Shown here piece by piece: positions 24,437-34,696 of a stretch of DNA of 64,000 nt (position 1 is its first letter; the number at the start of each line of letters is the position of its first letter). A program made the position numbers and the translations under genes. The stretch comes from Phenylobacterium sp. NIBR 498073 (GTDB lineage: Bacteria; Pseudomonadota; Alphaproteobacteria; Caulobacterales; Caulobacteraceae), in the NCBI RefSeq assembly GCF_027286305.1, contig NZ_CP114599.1, positions 372,001 through 436,000 on the forward strand, written 5' to 3'. Under the pieces are notes generated by a model, which was not told where the DNA came from, did not search any database, and saw nothing but the letters and a program-made list of their open reading frames with translations.

Positions 24437-25861
24437 GTGACCCAGAACGCGCAGGCCAGCGGGCCTCGGCCGTTGTCGACCCCGACTGCGCTCTCCTTTT
24501 CCACGCTGGCGTTTCCGCTCGGGGCGCTGGCGGTGGCGGTTTCGGTCTACATCCCGCCGTTCTTCGCCAGCCACCTTGCGGTCGACCTGACCTTGATCGG
24601 GGTCGCCTTCTTCGTGGTGAGGATGCTCGATCTCGGGGTCGACCCGGTGCTCGGCCTGGCGATGGACCGCACGCGCACACGGCTCGGCCGCTACCGGGTC
24701 TGGGTGCTGATCGGCGGGCCGATCCTGATGGCGGCGGTCTACGCGCTGTTCGAGGCGCCCAGCGGGATCGGGCTGCCCTACCTGATCTTCTGGCTGCTGG
24801 TGTTCTATCTCGGCAATTCGATCCTCGGCCTCGGCCATTCGGCCTGGGCTGCGACCCTGGCCACCGAGTACCACCAGCGCTCGCGGATCTTCGGCATTTT
24901 GGCGGCGGCCGGCGTGATCGGGGCGATGACCGTACTGGTGATCCCGATCGGGGCGGCGCATGTCGGGCTGTCCGAAGCCGAGGGCGTCAAGGCCATGGGC
25001 TGGTTCATCTTCGCGATGATCCCGGTGGTGGTGGCGCTGGTCTGCCTGCGCACGCCCGAGCACATCGTGAAGACCGCGCCCGAGCACTTCGCGCTCAAGG
25101 ACTACCTGTCGCTGATCACCAAGCCGGACCTGCTGCGGCTGTTCCTGGCCCAGATGGCGCTGACGCTCGGCCCGGGCTGGATGAGCGCGCTCTACATGTT
25201 CTTCTTCACGGACTCGCGCGGGTTTTCGACAGAGCAGGCTTCGGCCCTGCTGTTGGTCTACGTGGTGGCCGGCATCCTGGGCGCGCCGCTGACCGCGCGC
25301 CTGGCCATGCGGTTCTCCAAGCACCGCACGCTGATGGTCACCACCACCGCCTACTCGCTGGGCCTCTGCACCGTGATGTTCCTGCCCAAGGGGGACATGG
25401 CCTTCGGGATCCCGATGATGTTCTGGCAGGGCTTCATGGCGGCCGGCTTCGACCTGATGATCCGCGCCATGCTGGCCGACGTCGCCGACGAGGTGCGGCT
25501 GGAGCAGGGCCAGGAGCGCTTAAGCCTGATCTATGCGCTGAACGCCCTCGCCAACAAGATCGCCTCGGCCTTCGCCATCGTGCTGACCTTCCCGCTGCTG
25601 GCGCAGATCGGTTTCAATCCTGCCGACGGAGCGGTGAACACCGAAAGCGCGATCCGCGGGCTGGAGCTGGCCTTCATCGTCGGGCCGATCGTCTTCGTGA
25701 TGCTGGGCGGGGCCTGCGTGCTGGGCTGGAAGCTCGACGCGGCCAAGCATGCATCGATCCGCGAGGAGCTGGAGCGGCGCGATGCGCTTTATGCCGAGGC
25801 TCCGATCCTCGAGAGCTTCGCCCCCGACGTGGCGCCGGCGGTGACCAACGATCGCCCGTGA
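24437..25861 (+). CDS. MFS/GPH-type sugar or cation symporter
   Basis: The 474-residue transporter has about twelve membrane segments and the GPH pattern: DPVLGLAMDRTRTRLGRYRVWVLIG between helices 2 and 4 (the loop motif quoted as LAMDRTRTRLGRYR), and LADVADEVRLEQGQERLSLIYAL in the second half. GPH proteins carry glycosides or other solutes with a cation; the substrate cannot be told. I use GTG 24437 because an AAGGGAGA ribosome-binding site lies six bases upstream; a start at 24389 is possible but adds a charged non-conserved stretch. Confidence 0.85.
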   Translation: MTQNAQASGPRPLSTPTALSFSTLAFPLGALAVAVSVYIPPFFASHLAVDLTLIGVAFFVVRMLDLGVDPVLGLAMDRTRTRLGRYRVWVLIGGPILMAAVYALFEAPSGIGLPYLIFWLLVFYLGNSILGLGHSAWAATLATEYHQRSRIFGILAAAGVIGAMTVLVIPIGAAHVGLSEAEGVKAMGWFIFAMIPVVVALVCLRTPEHIVKTAPEHFALKDYLSLITKPDLLRLFLAQMALTLGPGWMSALYMFFFTDSRGFSTEQASALLLVYVVAGILGAPLTARLAMRFSKHRTLMVTTTAYSLGLCTVMFLPKGDMAFGIPMMFWQGFMAAGFDLMIRAMLADVADEVRLEQGQERLSLIYALNALANKIASAFAIVLTFPLLAQIGFNPADGAVNTESAIRGLELAFIVGPIVFVMLGGACVLGWKLDAAKHASIREELERRDALYAEAPILESFAPDVAPAVTNDRP

Positions 25862-25944
25862 CGCGGGGTCATGGTGGGCGGCGAACCAATTCCGTGACAG
25901 CGTAAGCTCCACGGCCCAGCAAGAGGCCGGGTTTGGAAACGCCT

Positions 25945-26847
25945 ATGAGCGGGTTGATCCTTCATCACTACGACACCTCGCCGTTCTCGGAGAAGGTCCG
26001 CCTGCTGCTGGGCCTGAAGGGCCTGGCCTGGGACTCGGTCCAGGCGCCGGTGATCATGCCCAAGCCGGAGCTGACGCCGCTGACCGGCGGCTATCGGCGC
26101 ATCCCGGTGCTGCAGATCGGCGCCGACATCTATTGCGACACCCAGGTGATCCTGGCCGAGATCGAGACGCGGGCGCCGTCGCCGCGCGCGATCGGGGGCG
26201 CGGCGTGGGCGGTCAACGCCTGGGCCGACCGGCAGTTCTTCGGCCTCACCGTGCCGATCATCTTCGGGGCGCTGGGCGACGCGACGGCGCCGGAGTTCAT
26301 CGCCGACCGCGAGAAGCTGACCGGGCGGCCGTTCAACGTCGCGGCGATGAAGGCCGCCGCGCCGCTGATGGCGCCGCAATGGCGGGCGCAGGCGGCGTGG
26401 ATCGAGGAGGGGCTGGCGACCTCCGACTGGCTGGCCGGCGAGGCGCCGGGCCTGGCCGACGTCGCCGCCTACATGAACATCTGGTTCCTGGCGCGGAACC
26501 TGCCCACCGTGGCTGACGAGCTCTTGGCCGGGCTGACGCGGACGCAAGGCTGGCGCGAGCGGGTGGCGGCCATCGGCCACGGAACCCGCCGCGAGATCAG
26601 CGGCGCCGACGCCCTGGCCGCGGCGCGCGAGGCCGAGCCGGAACTCGCGCCGGCCCACGACCCGACCGCGGCGTTGGCGCCCGGAACCGCAATCACCGTC
26701 GCCGCCGACGACTATGGCCGCGACCCCGTCGAAGGGACCCTGGTCGCGGCGACGCCGGGCCGGATCGTCCTGGCCCGCCAGACCCCTGACCTGGGCAGGA
26801 CCCAGGTTCACTTCCCACGCGCCGGCTACGTCGTCGGCAAGGCCTGA
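25945..26847 (+). CDS. Glutathione S-transferase family protein with C-terminal extension
   Basis: The 300-residue protein has a thioredoxin-fold N-domain (LILHHYDTSPFSEKVRLLLGLKGL, only LILHHYDTSPFSEKVR quoted as the key stretch, then YRRIPVLQIGADIYCDT) and a helical GST C-domain to about 220. An extra 75-residue tail rich in beta-prone sequence (GTAITVAADDYGRDPVEG) follows, which is unusual for GSTs. It is the first gene of a GST-crotonase-GST operon, with the crotonase starting 12 bases downstream. The role is unknown but probably conjugation or isomerisation chemistry. Confidence 0.85.
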   Translation: MSGLILHHYDTSPFSEKVRLLLGLKGLAWDSVQAPVIMPKPELTPLTGGYRRIPVLQIGADIYCDTQVILAEIETRAPSPRAIGGAAWAVNAWADRQFFGLTVPIIFGALGDATAPEFIADREKLTGRPFNVAAMKAAAPLMAPQWRAQAAWIEEGLATSDWLAGEAPGLADVAAYMNIWFLARNLPTVADELLAGLTRTQGWRERVAAIGHGTRREISGADALAAAREAEPELAPAHDPTAALAPGTAITVAADDYGRDPVEGTLVAATPGRIVLARQTPDLGRTQVHFPRAGYVVGKA

Positions 26848-26859
26848 AGGAGCGCCACC

Positions 26860-27678
26860 ATGGAAGACCGCATCACAGTCGAGATCAGCGAGGGCGTGGC
26901 CGATGTCCGCCTGGTCCGCACCGACAAGATGAACGCCTTGGACGACGCCATGTTCTCGGCCCTGATCGAGACCGGCGAGCGGTTGAAGGCCGAGGCGGGC
27001 GTGCGGGCCATCGTGCTGTCGGGCGAGGGCCGAGCGTTCTGCGCCGGCCTGGACATGGGCAACTTCGGCAAGATGGCCTCGGGCGAGCGCAAGGGCGGCC
27101 AATCCTCGACCGGGGAATCGCTGCTGACCGACAATCGCACGGCCGGCGGCTCGAACCGCGCTCAGCACGCGGTGATGGTCTGGAGCGAGCAGGTGGTCCC
27201 GGTGATCGCCGCGGTGCACGGCGTGGCGTTCGGCGGCGGCTTCCAGCTGGCCCTGGGCGCGGACCTGCGCTTCGTCACCGCCGATACGCGGATGTCGGTG
27301 ATGGAGATCAAGTGGGGCCTGGTGCCGGACATGGCCGGCATGGTGCTGATGCGCGGGCTGGTGCGCGACGACGTCGCCCGCGAGCTGACCTATACGGGCC
27401 GGATCTTCGACGGCGAGGAGGCTGCGCGCCTGGGCCTGGCGACCCGCGTCTGCGCCGACCCGCGGGCCGAAGCCCTGGCGCTGGCGGCCGAGATCGCGGC
27501 CAAGAGCCCGACCGCGATCCGCGCGGCCAAGCGGCTTCTGGACATGGTCGCCGACGCCGACCAGCACGCGATCCTGAAGGCCGAGAGCGTCGAGCAGGCC
27601 GCCCTGATCGGCTCGCCCAACCAGGTCGAGGCGGTGATGTCGAACATGCAGAAGCGCGCCGCCGCCTACGCCGACTGA
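26860..27678 (+). CDS. Enoyl-CoA hydratase/isomerase (crotonase) family protein
   Basis: The 272-residue crotonase-fold protein has VRLVRTDKMNALDDAMF near the N-terminus, the oxyanion-hole stretch SGEGRAFCAGLDMGNFG near residue 55-70, and VHGVAFGGGFQLALGADLRFV near 120-140. MSVMEIKWGLVPDM follows, with Glu at the usual second catalytic position. The acyl-CoA substrate is unknown. The stop TGA overlaps the ATG of the following GST by one base. Confidence 0.88.
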   Translation: MEDRITVEISEGVADVRLVRTDKMNALDDAMFSALIETGERLKAEAGVRAIVLSGEGRAFCAGLDMGNFGKMASGERKGGQSSTGESLLTDNRTAGGSNRAQHAVMVWSEQVVPVIAAVHGVAFGGGFQLALGADLRFVTADTRMSVMEIKWGLVPDMAGMVLMRGLVRDDVARELTYTGRIFDGEEAARLGLATRVCADPRAEALALAAEIAAKSPTAIRAAKRLLDMVADADQHAILKAESVEQAALIGSPNQVEAVMSNMQKRAAAYAD

Positions 27679-28316
27679 TGCCGACGCTCTATCATTGCCA
27701 GGACGCCCGCTCGTTCCGCGCCCTCTGGGCCATGGAGGAGCTCGGCGTCCCCTATGACTTGAAATTGCTGCCGTTTCCGCCGCGGGTGCGGGCCCCGGAG
27801 TACCTGGAGGTCAACCCGCTGGGGACCATCCCGTTCTTCGTCGACGGGGAGACGAGGATGACCGAATCCTCGGCCATCCTGCAGTACCTGGCCGTTCGGC
27901 ACGGCGGGCCGCTGAACGTGCCGAACGACGATGGCGACTACGGCGCCTGGCTGAACTGGCTCTATCTGGGCGAGGCGACGCTGACCTTCCCGCAGACCCT
28001 GGTGCTTCGCTACACGCGGCTGGAGCCGAAGGAGCGGCGCAACCCGCAGGTCGCCGAGGACTATGCCAAGTGGTTCGCGGCCAGGCTGCGGGCGGTCGAT
28101 AGGGCCTTGGAAACGCGGGACTATCTGGTCGCCGGACGGTTCACGGCGGCGGACATCTCGGTGGGCTACGCGCTGCTGCTGGCGAGCACGCTGGGACTTT
28201 CGGAGCGGTTCAGCCCGGCGGTGGGCGCCTACTGGGCGCGGCTGCAGGCCCGCGAGGGGTTCCAGCGGGCCAAGGCCGCGCAGGCCGCCGATGGGACGCC
28301 GGAGTGGCAGGTTTAG
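27678..28316 (+). CDS. Glutathione S-transferase
   Basis: The 212-residue canonical two-domain GST has MPTLYHCQDARSFRALWAMEELG as its first helix and strand (the key part is CQDARSFRALW), then NPLGTIPFFVDG with the cis-Pro and TESSAILQYLA for the gamma-glutamyl site. A C-terminal helical bundle has FTAADISVGYALL. It ends the three-gene operon 25945-28316. It would add or use glutathione in the cytosol; the substrate is unknown. Confidence 0.88.
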   Translation: MPTLYHCQDARSFRALWAMEELGVPYDLKLLPFPPRVRAPEYLEVNPLGTIPFFVDGETRMTESSAILQYLAVRHGGPLNVPNDDGDYGAWLNWLYLGEATLTFPQTLVLRYTRLEPKERRNPQVAEDYAKWFAARLRAVDRALETRDYLVAGRFTAADISVGYALLLASTLGLSERFSPAVGAYWARLQAREGFQRAKAAQAADGTPEWQV

Positions 28317-28350
28317 CGGGCCGGACTGCAGGAAGGGGCCGATAGAAAGG

Positions 28351-28484
28351 GTGTCATCCCGGAAGTCGCGCAGCGGCTGTCCGGACCCATTCGCGCCGCG
28401 CCCTCGGAGTGAGACGCGGCCGAGCAAGTTTTGATCGATCAGGTGTTCATGGGTCCCGGTCTTGCTTCGCAAACCGGGATGACA
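28351..28484. repeat. GTCATCCCGG-type palindrome (long form)
   Basis: It begins GTGTCATCCCGGAAGTCGCG and ends GGTCTTGCTTCGCAAACCGG GATGAC, with GTGTTCATGGGTCCCGG before the end, as in the copies at 17102 (opposite strand) and 43652. It lies between the convergent GST and queG genes. Confidence 0.88.
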
Positions 28485-28492
28485 GCTCGAGG

Positions 28493-29617
28493 TCAGGCCT
28501 CCGCCCACTCAGCGAGGACGTCGGGGTCGGTTTCGTCTGAGGCGGCGCGGAGGCTCGCGAAGGCGGCCGGCGGCAGCAGGCGCGAGAGCGCCCAGACGGC
28601 GGCGCCGCGGACGACGGGGGCGGGGTCGGCGAGCAGGGCCTGGGCGTGGGCGGCCAAGGCCGGTTCGCCGGAGTTGCCGATGGCGTAGAGCACGTTGCGG
28701 ACGAAGCGGTCGCGGCCGATGCGCTTGACCGGGCTTTTCGAGAACAGGGCGCGGAAGGCGGCGTCGTCGAGGCCGGCGAGGTCGGCCAGCGCCGGCTCGC
28801 GCAGGGCCTCGCGGGCGTGCAGCCGTTGCTCTCGCGACTGGGCGGCGAACTTGTTCCACGGGCAGACCGCCAGGCAGTCGTCGCAGCCGTAGATGCGGTT
28901 GCCGAGCAGGGGCCGGAACTCCTGCGGGATCGGGCTCTTCAGCTCGATGGTCAGGTAGGAGATGCAGCGGCGGGCGTCGAGCTGGTAGGGCGCGGGGAAG
29001 GCGTTCGTCGGGCAGATGTCCAGGCAGGCGCGGCACTGGCCGCAGGAGCCGCCGCTGGGGCCGTCGGCCGGCAGTTCGAGCTCGGTGAGGATCGAGCCGA
29101 GGAACAGCCAGGAGCCGAACTCGCGGCTGACCAGATTGGTGTGCTTGCCCTGCCAGCCGAGGCCGGCGCGCTCGGCCAGCGGCTTTTCCATCAGGGGCGC
29201 GGTGTCGACGAAGACCTTCAGCTCGCCGCCGAAGCGGGCGACCAGCCAGCCGGCTAGCTGCTTGAGCCGGCCCTTGATCAGCTCGTGATAGTCGTCGCCC
29301 TGGGCGTAGACCGAGATCGCGCCGCGGTCCTTGCGGGCCAGGGTCTCCAGCGGGTTGTGGTCGGGGCCGTAGTTGACGCCGAGCATGATCGCCGAGCGGG
29401 CGTGGTCCCACATGGCGGTCGGGTGGCGGCGGCGGTCTTGCGTCTCCTCGATCCAGCCCATCTCGCCGTGTCGGCCGAGCTCGACGAACTCGCGCAGGCG
29501 GCCCGAGGCGGCCCACTGCGCGCGGGCGTCGGCGATTCGGCAGACGTCGAAGCCGAGCTCGGCGGCGCGCTGGCGGATCAGGTCGGCTGTTCGAGGATCA
29601 GAAGTCGAGGTCGTCAT
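28493..29617 (-). CDS. queG: Epoxyqueuosine reductase
   Basis: The 374-residue cobalamin- and Fe-S-dependent enzyme makes queuosine from epoxyqueuosine in tRNA. Two ferredoxin clusters are visible: [17 protein letters not shown] and [27 protein letters not shown] at the N-terminus, GMGW-like MGWIEET and YGPDHNPL follow the family, and a C-terminal HEAT-like segment (residues about 300-374) ends the protein. It overlaps the upstream GST gene by 20 bases and forms an operon with that gene and the CDF transporter. Confidence 0.93.
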   Translation of the reverse strand: MTTSTSDPRTADLIRQRAAELGFDVCRIADARAQWAASGRLREFVELGRHGEMGWIEETQDRRRHPTAMWDHARSAIMLGVNYGPDHNPLETLARKDRGAISVYAQGDDYHELIKGRLKQLAGWLVARFGGELKVFVDTAPLMEKPLAERAGLGWQGKHTNLVSREFGSWLFLGSILTELELPADGPSGGSCGQCRACLDICPTNAFPAPYQLDARRCISYLTIELKSPIPQEFRPLLGNRIYGCDDCLAVCPWNKFAAQSREQRLHAREALREPALADLAGLDDAAFRALFSKSPVKRIGRDRFVRNVLYAIGNSGEPALAAHAQALLADPAPVVRGAAVWALSRLLPPAAFASLRAASDETDPDVLAEWAEA

Positions 29618-30284
29618 AATGCTGCGCCGGCGCGAGGCCGGGCCAGCGATCGGCCAGCAGCGGCCGGAAGCACGGCCTCGATTTCAGCTTCATGTACCAC
29701 GTCTTGACCGCCGGGAAGTCGCGCCAGGGCACGTCGCCGAAATAGTCGATCACCGACAGGTGGGCGGCGGCGGCGAAATCGGCCATCGAGAGGCGGCGGC
29801 CGGCCAGCCAGTCGCGGCCCGACAGCAGGGTCTCGACATAGACCAGGTGCGCGCGCAGCGCCTCGCGGCCGGCGCGCATGGCGGCCAGATCCGGGGCCCC
29901 GAGCCCGAGCAGGCGCTTTTCCATCTTCTCGTGCAGCAGGAAGCCGCCGACCTCGTAGTCGAACTTGCGGTCGAACCATTGCAGCAGGCGGCGCGCCTCG
30001 GCCCGCTCGGCCGGGTCGCGGCCGAGCAGCGGCGGCTCGGGATGGGTCTCTTCCAGGTGGTCGAGGATGGCGCGGCTTTCGCACAGCACCAGCGGCTCGC
30101 GACCGCCGCCCACGACCAGCACGGGCGTCAGGCCCGAGGGGTTGAGCCTCACCAGCGCCTCGGGCCGCTCCCAGTAGCGGGCCGCCTCCTCGGCGAACGG
30201 CAGCCGCTTTTCGCCCAGCGCGAGGCGGACCTGCCGAGAGGCGGGATCCAGGGGGAAATGAAGGAGGGTGAGGTCGAGGCTCAT
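29598..30284 (-). CDS. Glutathione S-transferase family protein
   Basis: The 228-residue GST has [26 protein letters not shown] (key part [13 protein letters not shown]), [11 protein letters not shown] with cis-Pro near residue 55 and [13 protein letters not shown] for the glutathione gamma-glutamyl site. The C-domain has [20 protein letters not shown]. It resembles the FuaA/stringent-starvation-like or beta-type GST group, and the substrate is unknown. It is 17 bases downstream of the CDF gene on the minus strand and overlaps queG. Confidence 0.88.
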   Translation of the reverse strand: MSLDLTLLHFPLDPASRQVRLALGEKRLPFAEEAARYWERPEALVRLNPSGLTPVLVVGGGREPLVLCESRAILDHLEETHPEPPLLGRDPAERAEARRLLQWFDRKFDYEVGGFLLHEKMEKRLLGLGAPDLAAMRAGREALRAHLVYVETLLSGRDWLAGRRLSMADFAAAAHLSVIDYFGDVPWRDFPAVKTWYMKLKSRPCFRPLLADRWPGLAPAQHYDDLDF

Positions 30285-30301
30285 CAGGCGACCGAGTATC
30301 G

Positions 30302-31255
30302 CTAGTCCTCGTTAAGGCCACGTTTACCGAGGGCGGTCTCGGCGAAGGCGCCGCCGTGCGGTTCGGCCGCGCCGCGCGGGTCCGGATGGATGATGATGTC
30401 GGCGCTGGGGAACTCAGCCAGGATGCGCTTTTCGGCCGCGACCATGGCGGCGTGGGCCTGTTCCAGCGAGAGGGCGGGGTCGAGGTCGACGTGCATCTGC
30501 ATGTGAACGTACGGACCCGAGGCGCGGGTCCGCAGCTGATGCACGTCGGTCAGCGCCGGGTCGTGGGTGACCAGGGTCTTGATCCGCTCGCGCTCCTCGT
30601 GCGGCAGTTCGCGGTCCATCAGCTGGTTGGCGGCTTCGCGGAACACGCTGATCGCACCCCACAGCAGCAGGCCGGTGACCACCAGGGCGGCCAGCGCGTC
30701 GAGGCCGGAGAGCCCCAGCCAGGCGGCCGCGGCGATGCCGACCAGGGCGGCGATGTTGGAGGCCAGGTCCGTCGCGTAGTGGGCGCGGTCGCCGGCGACG
30801 GCCACCGAGGCGGTGCGCTTCAGGACCCAGCTCTGGGCGCTGATCAGGCCGAAGGTCAGGGCGGTGGAGACCGCCATCACGATCACCGCCAGACCCTCCT
30901 GGCGGACCGGCTGGGGATCGATCAGGCCCATGACCGCCTCGCGGCCGACCAGGGCGGCGGAGGCGAACACCAGGCCGCCCTGCATCAGGCTGGCGAAGGC
31001 CTCGGCCTTGCCGTGACCGAAGCGGTGCTCGGCGTCGGGCGGGCTGGCGGCGTAGCGGACGGCGAAGAAGGTGACCAGCGAGGCCAGCAGGTCGAGGGCG
31101 GAGTCGGCGGCCGAGGCGAGCAGGGCGATCGACCCGCTCATCGCCCAGACCAGCGTCTTGATCGTCACCAGCAGCAGCGCCACGCCGGTCGAGGCGAGCG
31201 TGATGCGGCGGGTCAGCATGGCCGATTCGGCGGCGGAGAGACGAGGTTGGACCAT
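30302..31255 (-). CDS. Cation diffusion facilitator (CDF) metal exporter
   Basis: The 317-residue protein has six membrane segments (about 15-35 to 195-215) and a cytoplasmic C-terminal metal-binding domain. The zinc-site Asp lies in SAADSALDLLAS (helix 2) and the matching site in AHYATDLASN (helix 5). The HRFGHGKAEA loop is typical of FieF/CzcD-like carriers. It would export Zn, Fe, Co or Mn in exchange for protons. It is the first gene of the CDF-GST-queG operon. Confidence 0.92.
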   Translation of the reverse strand: MVQPRLSAAESAMLTRRITLASTGVALLLVTIKTLVWAMSGSIALLASAADSALDLLASLVTFFAVRYAASPPDAEHRFGHGKAEAFASLMQGGLVFASAALVGREAVMGLIDPQPVRQEGLAVIVMAVSTALTFGLISAQSWVLKRTASVAVAGDRAHYATDLASNIAALVGIAAAAWLGLSGLDALAALVVTGLLLWGAISVFREAANQLMDRELPHEERERIKTLVTHDPALTDVHQLRTRASGPYVHMQMHVDLDPALSLEQAHAAMVAAEKRILAEFPSADIIIHPDPRGAAEPHGGAFAETALGKRGLNED

Positions 31256-31347
31256 GGCCCGTCATACCGTCCCACGCCGGGCGACCCCAGCGCGAACGAC
31301 TCGCGGCCGGTGCCGCGGGGCGGGGCTTGTTCGCGCTCCGCTTCCGA

Positions 31348-32913
<1,566 letters not shown>

Positions 32914-33043
32914 GGGACGAATCCTCGAAAGCAGGGGAACTGGCCAGGTGGATAGTCCGGTAGGGTTAAATCCGCATTGCGGCGAGCGGCGGCTCGGCGC
33001 GAACAGGCGCCCGTCGCGGCGGAAAGTGGCTTAGCTTCCGGCC

Positions 33044-33538
33044 ATGGATCTGAAGCACCTGGAACAGATCGTAGCGATCAGCCGGCACGGCGGGTTCAGC
33101 GGCGCGGCCCGTCGGCTGGGCATGGCGCAGTCGACGCTGAGCAAGAACATCGCCCGGCTGGAGGCCAAGCTGGGGGTGGAGCTGTTCGCGCGCGAGGCTG
33201 GCGCCGCCCAGCCGACGTCCTATGGCCGGTTCCTGGTCGCCCGGGCCGAGGCGGTGCTGCGCGACGTCGAGGCCCTGAACCACGATTTCGACAAGCTGAT
33301 GCACGGCGAGCGCGGGCGGCTGCGCATCCGGGTCGGGCCGGCCCCGCGGCACGGGCTGCTGGGCCCGATCGTCACGGCCATGGCTCAGCGCTATCCGGAG
33401 CTGTCGCTGCGCACCGCCCAGGACAACGCCCAGCGGCTGGTCAGCGACCTGGCCGAGGGCGCCTATGATGCGGTGTTCGTCCACCAGGAGGCGGCCGCGC
33501 CGTTCGGCGACCAGCTGCATCGCGCTGAAGTAGGCTAG
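33044..33538 (+). CDS. LysR-type regulator, truncated after the first part of the effector domain
   Basis: The 164-residue frame begins MDLKHLEQIVAISRHGGFSGAARRLGMAQSTLSK. The LysR helix-turn-helix (LEQIVAISRHGGFSGAA, RRLGMAQSTLSKNIARLE) and linker helix are intact. The effector-binding domain starts at about residue 92 (LRIRVGPAP) but ends at residue 164 where about 300 are usual. The frame's stop overlaps the stop of the convergent citrate synthase gene by four bases. DNA binding may survive but ligand sensing should not. I read it as a remnant of a full gene, or a split gene at a rearrangement border. Confidence 0.8.
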   Translation: MDLKHLEQIVAISRHGGFSGAARRLGMAQSTLSKNIARLEAKLGVELFAREAGAAQPTSYGRFLVARAEAVLRDVEALNHDFDKLMHGERGRLRIRVGPAPRHGLLGPIVTAMAQRYPELSLRTAQDNAQRLVSDLAEGAYDAVFVHQEAAAPFGDQLHRAEVG

Positions 33539-34620
33539 GCCGCCTTCAGCGGGGCCGGGCCGACATAGACCGACTGCGGGCGGATCAGGCGGCCGCCGGC
33601 CACCTGTTCGCGGGCGTGGGCGATCCAGCCGGCGACCCGGCCCATGGCGAAGACGCAGGTGAAGGCGCCGGGCGGGAAGTCGAGCGCCTCCAGCAGCAGG
33701 GCCGTGTAGAACTCGACATTGGTGTCGAGCGGCCGGTTCGGCTTGTGCTCCTTGAGGATCGCCAGGGCCGCGGCCTCGACCGCCTCGGCGAAGGCAATGC
33801 GGCCGGGGCGGACGTTGGAGCCGTCGCCTAAGCGCCGGACGGCGGCCTTCAGGGCGTCGGCGCGCGGGTCGCGGACCCGATAGACCCGGTGGCCGAAGCC
33901 CATCAGTCGATCGCCGCGGGCCAGGGCCTGCTCGATCCAGGCCCGGGCGTTGGCGGGCGCGCCGATCTCGTCGAGCATCTCGATCACCGGGCCGGGCGCG
34001 CCGCCGTGCAGCGGGCCCTTCAGGGCGCTGATCCCGCCGAGCACGGCCGAGGTCAGGCCGGCGCGGGTCGAGGCGATCACCCGGGCGGCGAAGGTCGAGG
34101 CGTTGAGGCCGTGATCGCTGACCGTCACCAGGTAGGTGTCGAGGGCGTCGGACTGGGCCTTGGCCGGAACCTGGCCGGAGATCATCCGCAGGGCGTCGGC
34201 GGCGTGGCCGAGCGCCGGGTCAGGTGCGATCGGAGCCTGGCCCTGGTGGGCGCGGACCACGGCGGCGGTGAACACGGCCGGGGCCGCGATCAGCCGCAGG
34301 GCGGTGGCCAGGTCGTCGCCGTCGGGCAGACGGGCGGTCAGGGCGCGCATCGCCTCCACCGGGGTCAGGTCGAGCAGGCCGGGATCGAGGGCGGCGACCT
34401 CGGAGAACACCTCGGCGCGGGCCGCGCCCAGGGCCGGGGCCAGATCGGCCGGCAGCGCGTCGAAGAATCCGTCGAACAGGGTGCGGACCAGATCCTCGAA
34501 CCGCGTGGCGCCGGCCAGTTCGTCGAGCGAATGGCCGCGGATGATCAGCACGCCGCGCTGGCCGTCGACTTCCGACATCACGGTGTTGGCGGCGACGACG
34601 TCTTCAAGGCCATCGGACAT
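33535..34620 (-). CDS. Citrate synthase / 2-methylcitrate synthase-like protein
   Basis: The 361-residue protein is of the citrate synthase family, joining acetyl- or propionyl-CoA to oxaloacetate. Catalytic histidines lie in LKGPLHGGAPGPVIEML and MGFGHRVYRVRDPRA. At the third catalytic position, where E. coli-type enzymes have Asp in NVDFYSG, this protein has Glu (TNVEFYTALLLEAL). It may still be active, perhaps with altered rate or substrate, but this cannot be decided here. ATG 34620 is preceded by AGGAGTTCCC. It is divergent from the DNA-binding citrate synthase, sharing a 76-base gap. Confidence 0.85.
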   Translation of the reverse strand: MSDGLEDVVAANTVMSEVDGQRGVLIIRGHSLDELAGATRFEDLVRTLFDGFFDALPADLAPALGAARAEVFSEVAALDPGLLDLTPVEAMRALTARLPDGDDLATALRLIAAPAVFTAAVVRAHQGQAPIAPDPALGHAADALRMISGQVPAKAQSDALDTYLVTVSDHGLNASTFAARVIASTRAGLTSAVLGGISALKGPLHGGAPGPVIEMLDEIGAPANARAWIEQALARGDRLMGFGHRVYRVRDPRADALKAAVRRLGDGSNVRPGRIAFAEAVEAAALAILKEHKPNRPLDTNVEFYTALLLEALDFPPGAFTCVFAMGRVAGWIAHAREQVAGGRLIRPQSVYVGPAPLKAA

Positions 34621-34676
34621 GGCGGGAACTCCTCTTGCTTGCCGCGATATTTGCCCGCAAGCTGGAAGCGTCAATC

Positions 34677-34693
34677 TTGATCAATATAATCAA
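34677..34693. promoter_or_regulatory. Inverted repeat TTGAT-N7-ATCAA between divergent citrate synthase genes
   Basis: In an AT-rich island of the 76-base divergent spacer, TTGAT (34677-34681) and ATCAA (34689-34693) are inverted; TTGATCAA itself is also palindromic. It ends three bases before the ATG of the HTH-citrate synthase gene. A role as operator for that protein is an inference. Confidence 0.5.
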
Positions 34694-34696
34694 CAT

